A DNA stretch of 64,000 nucleotides from Streptomyces qinzhouensis (GTDB lineage: Bacteria > Actinomycetota > Actinomycetes > Streptomycetales > Streptomycetaceae), in the NCBI RefSeq assembly GCF_007856155.1, contig NZ_CP042266.1, forward strand, positions 992,001 through 1,056,000, written 5' to 3'. The position numbers and the translations under genes are program-made. Shown one piece after another: positions 7,837 to 17,095 of the stretch. Position 1 is the first letter of the stretch; every line of letters begins with the position of its first letter. The notes beneath the pieces were generated by a model that was not told where the DNA came from, ran no database searches, and worked only from the letters and a program-made list of their open reading frames with translations.

Positions 7837-9306
7837 ATGACCGCAGGGATCACCGAACCGGCGGACGGGCCCGGGGACCGGGGCTCCGCGGACGGCGGCG
7901 ACCCCCCTGGGAGCGACGGCGCCGGACGGGCCGAGGCGGCGCCGGACGGAACGGAACCGAACGGGGCGGAACCGGACAAGGCGGAACCGGACCGGGCGGA
8001 GCTCCGGCGGCAGCGGCACGGCTGGTACTTCTACGACTTCGCCTGCTCCGTCTACTCGACCACGGTGATCACCGTCTTCCTCGGCCCGTATCTGACCGAG
8101 GTGGCCAAGGCGGCCGCCGACGCCGACGGCTACGTCCATCCGCTGGGCATCCCGCTGCGGGCGGGATCGGTCTACGCGTACGCGGTCTCCGCCTCCCTGG
8201 TGCTCGCGGTGGTGCTGATGCCCCTGGCGGGCGCCTGGGCGGACCGTACCGGCCGGAGGAAGCCCCTGCTGGCGGCCGCCGCCTACACGGGGGCCGGGGC
8301 CACCGCGGCGATGTTCCTGCTGGCAGGGGACCGCTATCTCCTGGGCGCGTTCCTGCTGATCGTGGCGAACGCGTCCCTCGCGGTGTCCATGGTCCTCTAC
8401 AACGCCTATCTGCCCGAGATCGCCGCCCCCGCCGAGCGGGATGCCGTCTCCTCCCGGGGCTGGGCCTTCGGCTACACCTCCGGCGCACTGGTCCTGGTGC
8501 TCAATCTGATCCTGTACGGCGGCCACGAACGCTTCGGCCTGTCGGAATCGGAGGCGGTACGGATCTGTCTGGCCTCGGCCGGGCTGTGGTGGGGCGCGTT
8601 CACCGTGATACCGCTGCGGAGGCTCCGGGACCGCGGGATCCCGGCCGCGGAGCGCGGGGCGGCCGTATCCGGCCCCCGTCAGCTGCTTGCCGTCCTGAAG
8701 GACATGCGGCGCCATCCGCTGACCCTGTCGTTCCTGCTGGCGTACCTCGTCTACAACGACGGGATCCAGACGGTGATCTCGCAGGCCTCCGTCTACGGCA
8801 AGGAGGAGCTGGGCCTCGGCCAGACCACGCTGATCGTGGCGGTCCTGCTGGTCCAGGTGCTGGCGGTGGCGGGGGCACTGGGCATGGGGCGGCTGGCGAG
8901 GACCTACGGCGCCCGGAGCACGGTCCTGGCCTCGCTCGCCGTCTGGACCCTGATCCTGGTGGCCGGCTACTTCCTGCCCGCCCGCGCCCCGGCCTGGTTC
9001 TTCGCGCTGGCGGCGGCGATCGGGCTGGTCCTCGGCGGCAGCCAGGCCCTGTCCCGGTCGCTCTTCTCCCATCTGGTGCCGCGCGGCAAGGAGGCGGAGT
9101 ACTTCGCCGCCTACGAACTGAGCGACCGGGGGCTGAGCTGGCTGGGGCCGCTGGTCTTCGGCCTGGCCTACCAGATCACCGGCAGTTACCGGGACGCGAT
9201 CGTGTCGCTGGTGGCCTTCTTCGCGCTCGGCTTCGTGCTGCTGGCACGGGTCCCGATCCGCCGGGCGGTGGCCGCCGCGGGAAATCCGGTACCGGACCGG
9301 ATTTAG
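7837..9306 (+). CDS. MFS transporter, Atg22/UMF1 type
   Basis: 489 residues. An acidic low-complexity head (about 65 residues, with repeated EPD/EPN units) is followed by GWYFYDFACSVYSTTVITVF, the signature start of the Atg22-like MFS family, then about 12 transmembrane helices and the loop AGAWADRTGRRKP. Family members export or recycle amino acids or other small molecules, but the substrate is unknown. It starts 39 nt after the phosphodiesterase gene and is probably co-transcribed with it. Confidence 0.85.
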   Translation: MTAGITEPADGPGDRGSADGGDPPGSDGAGRAEAAPDGTEPNGAEPDKAEPDRAELRRQRHGWYFYDFACSVYSTTVITVFLGPYLTEVAKAAADADGYVHPLGIPLRAGSVYAYAVSASLVLAVVLMPLAGAWADRTGRRKPLLAAAAYTGAGATAAMFLLAGDRYLLGAFLLIVANASLAVSMVLYNAYLPEIAAPAERDAVSSRGWAFGYTSGALVLVLNLILYGGHERFGLSESEAVRICLASAGLWWGAFTVIPLRRLRDRGIPAAERGAAVSGPRQLLAVLKDMRRHPLTLSFLLAYLVYNDGIQTVISQASVYGKEELGLGQTTLIVAVLLVQVLAVAGALGMGRLARTYGARSTVLASLAVWTLILVAGYFLPARAPAWFFALAAAIGLVLGGSQALSRSLFSHLVPRGKEAEYFAAYELSDRGLSWLGPLVFGLAYQITGSYRDAIVSLVAFFALGFVLLARVPIRRAVAAAGNPVPDRI

Positions 9307-9484
9307 ACGTTGAAGTGAAAGGCCGGTAGTGTACGCGTTTGGCCTGCCAGGCGGACCGTTACTGCGCACTGTGGAAGCGACATCACTGGGTGACACTTTC
9401 TGTCAGATGTGACAAACCGGGCGCCGGTGGGTACCCCAACACAGGGGAAAGCAGCGGCACGACGGGCGACGCATGACCCGGAAC

Positions 9485-9511
9485 GGGAATCTTTACGGCC
9501 GACCGGACGTT
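9485..9511 (+). promoter_or_regulatory. Sigma-R promoter of rbpA
   Basis: GGGAAT (9485-9490), an 18-nt spacer and GTT (9509-9511) match the SigR consensus GGGAAT-N18-GTT exactly, about 60 nt before the rbpA start. rbpA is an established SigR target in S. coelicolor, so thiol-oxidative stress should induce it. Confidence 0.85.
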
Positions 9512-9572
9512 GACCGGATGACGACGACAGCGACACCTGTCCTGTGGGCGACAAGCCCGGGAGGCACGATTC

Positions 9573-9947
9573 ATGAGTGAGCGAGCTCTCCGCGGCACGC
9601 GGCTCGTGGTGACCAGCTACGAGACGGACCGTGGCATCGACCTGGCCCCGCGCCAGGCGGTGGAGTACGCATGCCAGAACGGACATCGGTTTGAGATGCC
9701 GTTCTCGGTGGAGGCGGAAATTCCGCCGGAGTGGGAGTGCAAGGCGTGCGGCGCCCAGGCACTCCTGGTGGACGGCGACGGCCCCGAGGAGAAGAAGGGC
9801 AAGCCCGCGAGGACGCACTGGGACATGCTGATGGAGCGGCGTACTCGCGAAGAGCTGGAAGAGGTGCTGGCAGAGCGACTGGCGGTACTGCGCTCCGGCG
9901 CGATGAACATCGCGGTTCATCCGCGGGACAGCCGCAAGTCCGCGTGA
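9573..9947 (+). CDS. rbpA: RNA polymerase-binding protein RbpA
   Basis: 124 residues matching RbpA along the whole length: MSERALRGTRLVVTSYETDR at the start, a zinc-ribbon-like core with Cys34, His38, Cys56 and Cys59, a basic linker (EEKKGKPARTHWDML) and the sigma-interacting helix RTREELEEVLAERLAVLR. RbpA binds group 1 and some group 2 sigma factors and stabilises open complexes; it is essential or growth-critical in actinobacteria. The gene is monocistronic, between a SigR promoter and a 24-bp terminator. Confidence 0.97.
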   Translation: MSERALRGTRLVVTSYETDRGIDLAPRQAVEYACQNGHRFEMPFSVEAEIPPEWECKACGAQALLVDGDGPEEKKGKPARTHWDMLMERRTREELEEVLAERLAVLRSGAMNIAVHPRDSRKSA

Positions 9948-10008
9948 TTCGGTCCGTCCGGACCACCTGACGGTACGGACGGGCGGGTCGGCCGAGCCCT
10001 GTAATCGA

Positions 10009-10059
10009 AAACGCCTGTGGGCCGGGACACATCGGATGTGTCCCGGCCCACAGGCGTTT
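10009..10059. terminator. Bidirectional terminator between rbpA and fxsA
   Basis: A perfect 24-bp stem (10009-10032 with 10036-10059) with a 3-nt loop. A run of A precedes the left arm and a run of T ends the right arm, so it works on both strands for the convergent rbpA and fxsA. Confidence 0.9.
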
Positions 10060-10112
10060 CGTCCTTCGGGGCCCGTCCGGCGCGTAGGCCGCGCCGGACG
10101 GGCCCCCGCGGC

Positions 10113-10727
10113 CTACGGCCTGTCGTCGGCCTCGGGCCGGATGACCCGGCCCTCGATGATCCTCGGGGACTCGCCCGCGCCGTCGGGGCCGGGGGCCGGG
10201 GACGCCGGATCGGGGTGGATGACCTCGCCGGGGACGACCTTGCCGTCGGGGCGGTGCATCCTGGCCTGGTTGAAGGCACCGCCGAGCGTGCCCGGTCCCG
10301 CGGCGCGCATCCGCCGCTCCAGGGATCGCTGGGTGTACCGGCTGAGCCACTTGCGGACCGGGGGCACCAGCAGCACGAGCCCCAGGACGTCCGAGGCGAA
10401 GCCGGGAACCATGATCAGCCCGCCGGCCAGCATCAGAAAGCCGTTGCCCGAGGAGTCGGGGGCGGCGCCCGGCGCCCCCGGCTGCTGGGCGCGCTGGAGC
10501 GTCTCGGTGAGGTTCCGGAAGGCATTGCGGCCCGCCCGCTTCACGATCGCCGCCCCGGCGACCGCCTGCGCCAGCAGCAGCGCCAGCACCGGCAGTGTTC
10601 CGATCGCGCCGCCGACCAGGACCAGCAGCCAGATCTCCAGCGCGAACCAGGCGGCGGAACCGAGCAGGATGAACAGGCGGGCACGGGAGCGCTGGGGTGC
10701 CCTCGGGGGCACGGGGCCGGTCGTCAT
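10113..10727 (-). CDS. FxsA-family membrane protein
   Basis: 204 residues from ATG at 10727. Hydrophobic helices in the first 60 residues (FILLGSAAWFALEIWLLVLV, LPVLALLLAQAVAGAAIV) and the motif GGLIMVPGFASDVLGLVLLVPPVR are the FxsA core; the C-terminal third is a polar tail. E. coli FxsA suppresses F-plasmid exclusion of phage T7, but the physiological role is unknown. It follows the mannosyltransferase gene on the same strand after 233 nt. Confidence 0.85.
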   Translation of the reverse strand: MTTGPVPPRAPQRSRARLFILLGSAAWFALEIWLLVLVGGAIGTLPVLALLLAQAVAGAAIVKRAGRNAFRNLTETLQRAQQPGAPGAAPDSSGNGFLMLAGGLIMVPGFASDVLGLVLLVPPVRKWLSRYTQRSLERRMRAAGPGTLGGAFNQARMHRPDGKVVPGEVIHPDPASPAPGPDGAGESPRIIEGRVIRPEADDRP

Positions 10728-10960
10728 GCCCCCAGTGTGCCTGGGCGTCCGGCGCAACGGCACAGCCGGGTGATCATCTTCACCGGAGAACCCCGCCGGG
10801 TACCCGCGGAGGGCCCGCCGGATCCCCACGGAAGGCCGGGCGGACCCAGGGAGCGTCCGGGGCACCCGGGGTCGCTCCCCACGTCCGTCGCGGCCTCTCG
10901 CGGCACCGGGGCCCCACGGGGACGGAAGAAGCCTCCGCGCCGCCGTACGGGCGCCCGGCC

Positions 10961-11743
10961 TCAGGGGGTCGAGCGGCCCCGGAAACGGTTCGCCCGATCC
11001 GACAGACCCCAGCCCGCGACCCGCCACAGCGCCTCGACGGCGATGTTGCGGTTCATCTTCGAGTCGCCCAGTTCCCGCTCGACGAAGGTGATCGGCACCT
11101 CCACCACGTGGTAGCCCGCGGCCACCGCCCGGCGGGCCAGATCGACCTGGAAGCAGTAGCCCTGGGAGGCGACCTCGGAGAGCCCGAGCCCGCGCAGGGT
11201 CTCGGCCCGGAAGGCGCGGTAGCCACCGGTGACGTCCCGGATCGCGATGCCGAGCAGCAGCCGGGAGTAGGTGCTGCCGCCGCGGGAGAGGAACTCCCGG
11301 TACTTCGGCCAGTTCACCACCCGGCCGCCGGGCACCCAGCGCGAGCCCAGGACGAGGTCGGCGCCCTTGAGCGCGGTCAGCAGCCGGGGCAGCTCCTCGG
11401 GCTGGTGGGAACCGTCGGCGTCCATTTCGATCAGTACGCCGTACTCGTGCTCCAGCCCCCAGGCGAAGCCCGCGAGATAGGCCGCGCCGAGGCCCTCCTT
11501 GCCCTTCCGGTGCAGGACGTGGACCTGTTCGTCCTCCACCGCGAGCTCGTCGGCGAGCTTTCCGGTGCCGTCGGGGCTGTTGTCGTCGGCGACCAGCACG
11601 TCCGCGTCCGGCACCGCGGCGCGGACCCGGGAGACGATCTTCTTGATGTTCTCCGCCTCGTTAAAGGTCGGAATGATCACCAAGGCCCGGCCGAGCGGGC
11701 CGTACCGCCTCTGGGCTTCGCGGCCCTTAGCGCCCTCGTTCAC
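10961..11743 (-). CDS. ppm1: Polyprenol-phosphate mannosyltransferase
   Basis: 260 residues, a family 2 glycosyltransferase. [14 protein letters not shown] opens the domain, [10 protein letters not shown] carries the first metal-binding acid pair and [14 protein letters not shown] the second; [11 protein letters not shown] and the conserved C-terminal KMNR are present. It makes polyprenol-phosphate mannose from GDP-mannose at the membrane, the donor for protein O-mannosylation and glycolipids; in S. coelicolor Ppm1 is needed for phage phiC31 infection. No acyltransferase (Lnt) domain is fused. The start is GTG at 11743 with AAGGGG 5 nt upstream. Confidence 0.9.
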   Translation of the reverse strand: MNEGAKGREAQRRYGPLGRALVIIPTFNEAENIKKIVSRVRAAVPDADVLVADDNSPDGTGKLADELAVEDEQVHVLHRKGKEGLGAAYLAGFAWGLEHEYGVLIEMDADGSHQPEELPRLLTALKGADLVLGSRWVPGGRVVNWPKYREFLSRGGSTYSRLLLGIAIRDVTGGYRAFRAETLRGLGLSEVASQGYCFQVDLARRAVAAGYHVVEVPITFVERELGDSKMNRNIAVEALWRVAGWGLSDRANRFRGRSTP

Positions 11744-12315
11744 TGCTGCCCCTTCATGTCGTGCACAGGGACCCACCTTAGCGAGCGCCGGACGGCGGGC
11801 AGCGACGGCTCGGGCCGGGGGTGTCGGGAACCGGCCTCCGCGGCGGGCACGAGGCCGGTTCCGCGAGCCTCCGGGAGCGGCGGAGGGCTGGGCTCCGGAA
11901 GGGCGGCGGTACGGATCGGGGACCGGCGTCCTTCGGGCCGACCTGGGACCCGCTGGCTGCGGATCGACCGAGAGCCGTTGTCTACTGAACGCCGGACCCC
12001 TATCCGGGTCACACCTGCCAACCGGCTGAAACCTTCCCTCGCCCCCGAGGCGCGAGCGCTGGGCCTGGCTCCCAGTGGCGGTGCCCCGGTGCGGTGCACC
12101 GCCCCATGACCCAGCGGCGGTCGGGACGCGGGCGGAGGCCCTGCCGGTCGGACGTCCCGTGGTGGACTCGGCCGAACCTACCGGCCCGTGGGCGCTCCAT
12201 GTCAACAGTGGTGCGATCTGCGCGGTTTGCCCAATTCGCCCGACCGCTGCCGAAGATTCGCAGGTAGCGGCGGATACCCCGGACACCCCGACCTATGGAG
12301 CGAAATGTCCGGACG
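11744..12315. other. 572-nt intergenic region, no gene recognised
   Basis: It lies between the minus-strand amidohydrolase and ppm1. Long open frames exist but have poor start sites and Arg/Pro-biased composition typical of frame shadows. It must contain the ppm1 promoter. Confidence 0.4.
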
Positions 12316-13974
12316 TCACCCGTTCAGACGATCGAAGATGGTTTGTCCGGAGACCACCGTGCGCAGACAGAGCGGAAGTTCGGTGCCGGGGGTCAGATCG
12401 GGCAGCCCGGGGGTACCGGAGCGCGGGTCGGTGGACCAGCGCGCCACCCGGTCGTCCGGGGCCTGGACGACGAGTTCGCCGGTGCGCCACAGCGCGTAGT
12501 CCGCGGGCGCGCCCGGGACCAGGATCCCCGCGTCGTCGCGGCCGATCGCCCGCCAGCCGCCGCGGGTGTGGGCGGTGAAGGCGGCCCGGACCGAGATCCG
12601 GTGCTCGGGTGTGCGGTGGAAGGCGGCGGCCCGGACCGTGCCCCAGGGGTCCAGCGGGGTCACGGGGCTGTCCGAGCCGAGTGCGAGCGGCACCCCGGCG
12701 CGGAGCAGTGCGGCGTACGGGTTGAGGGTGCGGGCCCGCTCGGCGCCGAGCCGCTCGGCGTACATGCCCTCGTCGCCGCCCCAGGCGGCGTCGAAGGCGG
12801 GCTGCACGGACGCGGTGAGGCCGAACTCGGCGAAGGCGGCGATGTGTTCGGGGGTGAGCATCTCGGCGTGCTCGACCCGATGGCGGGCGGCGCGGATCCG
12901 GGCCGTCCCCACCCGTTCCGCGGCGGCGCGTACGCCCGCGACGACCGCGGTGAGCGCGGCATCGCCGATGGCGTGGAAACCGGCCTGCAGACCGGCCTCG
13001 GTGCAGGCGGCGACATGGGCGGCGACGGCGTCCGCGTCGAGGTGCGGGGTGCCGGTGTGGTCCGCGTCGGCGTAGGGGGTGTGCAGACAGGCGGTGTGGG
13101 AGCCGAGTGAGCCGTCGGCGAACAGATCGCCCGCGGCGCCGAGGGCGCCCAGTCGCCGGATCCGCTCGGCGCCCTTCGCGTCCGTGATGTGCTCGGCCCA
13201 GTATCCGGCGACCCGGGGGCCCGGCCCCTCGGCCGCGAGGCCGAGAAGCCCGGTGAAGTCCGTCTCGTCGGAGATCTCCGGTCCCGCGCACTCGTGGACG
13301 GTCCCGATCCCGAGCGACGCGGCGCGGTCCAGCGCGGCGCGCTGGGCCGCCGTGCGCTGGGCGGGGGTGACGGCGGCGTGGGCCGCGGCCCGTACGGCGT
13401 GGTGGGCCGCGCCGGTGAGGGGCGCCTCCGGGTGGTAGCCCGCCAGTCCGGTGACGCCGGGCACCAGGTCGAGCAGGGCGGTGGTGACGACGGCCGAGTG
13501 AACGTCGACGCGGGGCAGGTAGAGGGGCCGGCCGCCGGTCGCCTCGTCGAGTTCGGCACGGGACGGCGGCCGCCGTCCGGGCCAGCGGGCCGCGTCCCAG
13601 CCGCCGCCGAGCAGTACGGCGTCGCCGGGGCGGTCGGCGCCGTACTTCCGTACGAGCGCGAGCGCTTCCCCGAGATCGGCGGCGCCGGAGAGGTCGAGGC
13701 CGGTGAGCGCGAGACCGGTGGCGGTCGTGTGCACATGTGCGTCCGTGAACGCGGGGGTGACAAGAGCGCCGTCGAGGTCGACGGTCTCGTCGACACCGTC
13801 GGTGAACGCGTCGGCCGCCCCTTCCGATCCCACCCAGGCGATATGCCCGCGTTCGACGACCATGGCGGTGGCGAAGGGGTCGGCGGGGCTGTGGACTTCT
13901 CCGCCGCGCAGCAGGACCGTGCGGCTGTCGCCGCCGGTGGCGGCGGCGGGAGCGGGGGCGGTGCGATCACTCAT
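12316..13974 (-). CDS. YtcJ-type amidohydrolase
   Basis: 552 residues, a metal-dependent hydrolase with the small beta-sandwich plus TIM-barrel architecture. FTDAHVHTT is the HxH motif, HAIGDAAL and HRVEHAEML give the next metal ligands and LGSDSPV the catalytic Asp. YtcJ-like enzymes hydrolyse N-acyl or formamide-type substrates, but specificity cannot be assigned. The start at 13974 (MSDRTAP) has only a weak site upstream. An Lrp-type gene lies just upstream on the same strand. Confidence 0.85.
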   Translation of the reverse strand: MSDRTAPAPAAATGGDSRTVLLRGGEVHSPADPFATAMVVERGHIAWVGSEGAADAFTDGVDETVDLDGALVTPAFTDAHVHTTATGLALTGLDLSGAADLGEALALVRKYGADRPGDAVLLGGGWDAARWPGRRPPSRAELDEATGGRPLYLPRVDVHSAVVTTALLDLVPGVTGLAGYHPEAPLTGAAHHAVRAAAHAAVTPAQRTAAQRAALDRAASLGIGTVHECAGPEISDETDFTGLLGLAAEGPGPRVAGYWAEHITDAKGAERIRRLGALGAAGDLFADGSLGSHTACLHTPYADADHTGTPHLDADAVAAHVAACTEAGLQAGFHAIGDAALTAVVAGVRAAAERVGTARIRAARHRVEHAEMLTPEHIAAFAEFGLTASVQPAFDAAWGGDEGMYAERLGAERARTLNPYAALLRAGVPLALGSDSPVTPLDPWGTVRAAAFHRTPEHRISVRAAFTAHTRGGWRAIGRDDAGILVPGAPADYALWRTGELVVQAPDDRVARWSTDPRSGTPGLPDLTPGTELPLCLRTVVSGQTIFDRLNG

Positions 13975-14133
13975 GAGCACCAGCGTAGGCCGTGCCGGGT
14001 GAGCCGCGGAGGCCGCCCGGACGGTGCGGCCCGCGCCCCCGGGAAGGGGCCGCCGCACCCCCGGCGACCGCTCGGAACGGCGGGCCGGGGGCGCCTCCCG
14101 GCACACGGGCGCACGGCCCGGGCCGACGGCGGG

Positions 14134-14580
14134 TCAGATGCTGGGCGGACGGGCCTCGTAGGGGGTGGAGAGTACGACCGTCGTCCGGGTGGAGACACCC
14201 GCGAGGGTACGGATACGGGTGAGCAGGTTCTCCAGTTCCACCGGGGTGGAGACCCGCACCTTGAGAATGTAGTTCTCGTCGCCGGCGACACTGTGGCACG
14301 CCTCGATCTCGCGGACGCCCGCGAGGCGTTCGGCGATATCGTCCGGGGCGCTCGGGTCGAAGGGTTTGACCGAGATGAACGCGGTCAGCGGCAGCCCCAC
14401 CGCCTCGGGGTCCACCACGGCCGCGTACCCGCGCACCACACCGCGCTGCTCCAGCCTGCGGACCCGCTGATGCACCGCCGAGGTCGACAGGCCGGTGGCC
14501 TTGCCCAGGTCGGTATAGCTCATCCGCCCGTCTTTGACGAGCAACTCCACGATCTGACGATCCAGGTCCTCCATGCGCAT
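14134..14580 (-). CDS. Lrp/AsnC-family regulator
   Basis: About 148 residues. The HTH is in ELLVKDGRMSYTDLGKATGL and STSAVHQRVRRLEQRGVV, followed by the RAM ligand-binding domain (ACHSVAGDENYILKVRV). Such proteins sense amino acids and bind DNA as octamers. Starts at 14580 (MRM) and 14574 (MEDLD) are both possible; neither has a clear ribosome site. It is divergent from the small Cys protein, across a gap with a 7-bp inverted repeat. Confidence 0.9.
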   Translation of the reverse strand: MRMEDLDRQIVELLVKDGRMSYTDLGKATGLSTSAVHQRVRRLEQRGVVRGYAAVVDPEAVGLPLTAFISVKPFDPSAPDDIAERLAGVREIEACHSVAGDENYILKVRVSTPVELENLLTRIRTLAGVSTRTTVVLSTPYEARPPSI

Positions 14581-14686
14581 CAACTTAATTGCCCGCACGG
14601 GTTCCGGCACACCGCTCGGCCGTTCGATCGGCGCGCCACCCGGACTATGTGATGAACGCCACAGTGTGGGAATGGTCTTGACCGTG

Positions 14687-14704
14687 ACCGGATGGTTATC
14701 CGGT
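14687..14704. promoter_or_regulatory. Candidate Lrp operator
   Basis: A perfect inverted repeat, ACCGGAT at 14687-14693 and ATCCGGT at 14698-14704, lies between the divergent Lrp gene and the Cys protein gene. Its position fits autoregulation. The assignment is inferred from location only. Confidence 0.4.
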
Positions 14705-14778
14705 TGCCGGGATGGGAAGTGCTTGGTGTGGTCGAGGCCACATGAGCCCGGTTGGCCCACCCGAGGGGGAGAATCTCC

Positions 14779-15201
14779 ATGCAGAGTGTCAAGAACATCG
14801 GCCGTACCGAACCGGAGCCTGTTGATCCGGCGGAGTCCGCGAGGTCTGCCGAGGTGGACGAGCTGAACGCGTACGACACCTTCGAGATGTACCGGGTCGT
14901 CTGCCCGGACTGCGCGCAGCCCATCGCGCTGCTCGCCGACGAGGACGTACTCCCCGAACACGCCCTGTGCCCCACCCCGTGGAACCCTTTCGGGCTGACC
15001 GTGTGCGCGGGCACCGGCAGGCCGGCCTCGCAGGCCCGGCCGGCCGACGATACGCCGGAACCTCAGGAGCAGGAGATGGGTCTGCTGCTGACCCTGCCCC
15101 AGGGGCTGGACTGGCGGATGCAGCCCTTCTCGCACGTCGGCGGCCCGGGCTCGCGCCCGCTGCGCCGGCTGCCCGCGATGCGCGGCGGACGCGCGGCCTG
15201 A
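14779..15201 (+). CDS. Conserved hypothetical protein with Cys motif
   Basis: 140 residues. A polar N-terminus is followed by VVCPDCAQPIALLADEDVLP and two more cysteines: Cys42, Cys45, Cys64 and Cys76 could bind one zinc ion. The C-terminal half is Pro/Arg-rich and disordered-looking. ATG at 14779 follows GGGGGA by 8 nt. I recognise it as Streptomyces-type but know no function. A DNA-binding or sigma-interacting role would be a guess. Confidence 0.7.
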   Translation: MQSVKNIGRTEPEPVDPAESARSAEVDELNAYDTFEMYRVVCPDCAQPIALLADEDVLPEHALCPTPWNPFGLTVCAGTGRPASQARPADDTPEPQEQEMGLLLTLPQGLDWRMQPFSHVGGPGSRPLRRLPAMRGGRAA

Positions 15202-15637
15202 CGCGCGACACCGCCACCGCACCACCCGCACCACCGCACCACCCGCACCACCCGCACCACCCGCACCACCCGCACCACCCGCACCACCCGCACCACCCGC
15301 ACCACCCGCACCGACACCGTCCACGGCCCGCCGTGGGCGGGGTGCCCCCGATACCTCGTATCCGGCCATGAACGCCCACTCGCATCGGCGGGGCCGGACA
15401 CCGAGGCCCCGGGCCCGGAAGGCCGGGTCTCGGTCCCTTCCCGGCGACGGGCCCGGCGCGAGCGGCCGGGTCGCCGCACGGTTCCACCGCGCCTTCGGCG
15501 CGCTGCCCCGGTGTGCGGCCCCGTTGCCGTGAACGCCCCGCGTCCGGGGTACGCCCCTGAGGCTTTCCCTGCGTCGGCGGGCGGACAGCGGCCCGTCGGG
15601 CCGGGGTACGCCCGGACGTCCTCCGGGTCGGGAGCCC
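15202..15637. other. Gene-free region with a 9-bp tandem repeat
   Basis: The first 120 nt are the tandem repeat listed separately. The rest is GC-rich sequence without a convincing gene, downstream of both flanking genes. Confidence 0.5.
15214..15314. repeat. 9-bp tandem repeat, about 11 copies
   Basis: The unit CCGCACCAC runs head to tail from just after the stop of the Cys protein gene, with one interruption near 15234. Being a multiple of three it opens spurious frames on both strands. Such minisatellites vary in copy number between strains. Confidence 0.9.
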
Positions 15638-16816
15638 TCAGCCCGTGCCGGTCTCCGGCCCGAGGAGATGGCGGGCGATGACCATCCGCTGGATCTGGTT
15701 GGTGCCCTCGACGATCTGCAGCACCTTGGCCTCGCGCATCAGCCGCTCGACGGGGAAGTCGGCCGTATAGCCGTATCCGCCGAGCACCTGGACGGCATCG
15801 GTGGTGACGCTCATCGCCGCGTCCGTGCAGAACAGTTTCGCCATGGCGGCCTGCCGGGAGTACGGCCGGCCCGCGTCCCGGAGCCGGGCGGCGGCCAGAT
15901 AGAGCGCCCGGCCCGCCTCGACCCGGGTCCCCATATCGGCGAGCATGAATCGCAGCCCCTGGAAGTCGGCGATCGGCCGGCCGAACTGGCGGCGCCCGGC
16001 GGCGTACGACAGCGCCTCGTCGAGGGCGGCCTGGGCGACGCCGATCGCGCAGGCGGCGATACCGAGGCGGCCCGCGTCCAGCGCGGCCAGGGCGATGGCG
16101 AAGCCCTGCCCCTCATCGCCGATCCGATGGCGGTCGGGGACCCGTACCCCGTCGAAGTTGAGCTGTGCGGTCGGTGAGCCCTTCAGGCCCATCTTCCGCT
16201 CGGGTGCGGCCGGAACCAGCCCTTCGGCTCCACCGGGCACCAGGAATGCGGTGATACCCCGGGCGCCCTCGCCGCCGCTGCGGGCGAAAACGGTGTGGAA
16301 GTCGGCGATACCGCCGTGGGTGATCCATGCCTTGGTGCCGGTGATCACCCAGTCGTCGCCGTCGCGCACGGCCCGGGTCCGCAGGGAGGCCGCGTCGGAT
16401 CCGGAGGACGGCTCGGAGAGGCAGTACGCGCCCAGCAGCCCGCCGCCCAGCATCGCGGGCAGCTGTTCGGCCCGCTGTTCCTTGGTGCCGTATCCGGCGA
16501 GGGCGTGGCAGGCCAGGGAGTGAACGCTGACGCCGAGGCCCACGGTGAGCCGGGCGGCGGCCAGTTCCTCCAGTACCTGGAGGTAGACCTCGTACGGCTG
16601 CTCCCCGCCGCCGTACTCGGCGTCGTAGGGGAGGCCGAGCAGGCCGGACTCGGAGAGCAGGGTGAAGGTGGAGCGCGGGAAGTGTCCGGCGTCCTCCTCC
16701 TCGGCCGCCCGGGGGACGATCTCCCGCTGGGCGATCTCCCGCACCAGGGCGATCAGCTCCCCGGCCTCCTCGGTCGGCAACGTGCGTTCCACCAACTGCG
16801 CGGCGCGGTCGGACAT
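15638..16816 (-). CDS. Acyl-CoA dehydrogenase
   Basis: 392 residues with the full fold. The FAD/substrate segment is YCLSEPSSGSDAASLRTRAV and WVITGTKAWITHG; the C-terminal helix bundle has QVLGGYGYTADFPVERLMRE and the catalytic Glu in QIVEGTNQIQ. It oxidises an acyl-CoA to the enoyl-CoA, probably short or branched chain. The ATG at 16816 has GGGAGG about 10 nt upstream; the longer frame is not needed. No ETF or other beta-oxidation gene is adjacent. Confidence 0.93.
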   Translation of the reverse strand: MSDRAAQLVERTLPTEEAGELIALVREIAQREIVPRAAEEEDAGHFPRSTFTLLSESGLLGLPYDAEYGGGEQPYEVYLQVLEELAAARLTVGLGVSVHSLACHALAGYGTKEQRAEQLPAMLGGGLLGAYCLSEPSSGSDAASLRTRAVRDGDDWVITGTKAWITHGGIADFHTVFARSGGEGARGITAFLVPGGAEGLVPAAPERKMGLKGSPTAQLNFDGVRVPDRHRIGDEGQGFAIALAALDAGRLGIAACAIGVAQAALDEALSYAAGRRQFGRPIADFQGLRFMLADMGTRVEAGRALYLAAARLRDAGRPYSRQAAMAKLFCTDAAMSVTTDAVQVLGGYGYTADFPVERLMREAKVLQIVEGTNQIQRMVIARHLLGPETGTG

Positions 16817-17095
16817 TGCGGCGCTCTCCTCCCTGTCGGGCGCTACGGTGCCACGCGTCCTCGGGTCGGGTGCGCGTACCACCGCTCTTCTGGCCGTGCC
16901 GATGCTGCCCTTCCGGATCGCGGAAAGGCCCCATGGCGGCTGTCGGCGCGTCGAGTATGCCTGATCACCGCACCGCCGTCACCAGGGGAAATCCGGACCC
17001 GGAGGGTCCGCGGGGGGCGAATCCGGCCGGACGGCGCGAAGCCCGCGCCCGTGGTCGCCCACGGGCCGGGCGGCGAGGGCGGCGAGCCGGTCGTA

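Noticed and set aside
9310..9332. Possible vegetative promoter TTGAAG / TAGTGT upstream of rbpA
   Set aside because: The spacing is only 11 bp. The SigR promoter at 9485-9511 is far better.
11740..12099. 119-codon minus-strand frame overlapping the ppm1 start
   Set aside because: Arg/Pro/Ser-biased composition, no ribosome site, and it ends exactly at the ppm1 ribosome-binding region.
15214..15314. Possible CRISPR-like array
   Set aside because: The units are 9 bp, head to tail with no spacers, and no cas genes are near. It is a minisatellite.
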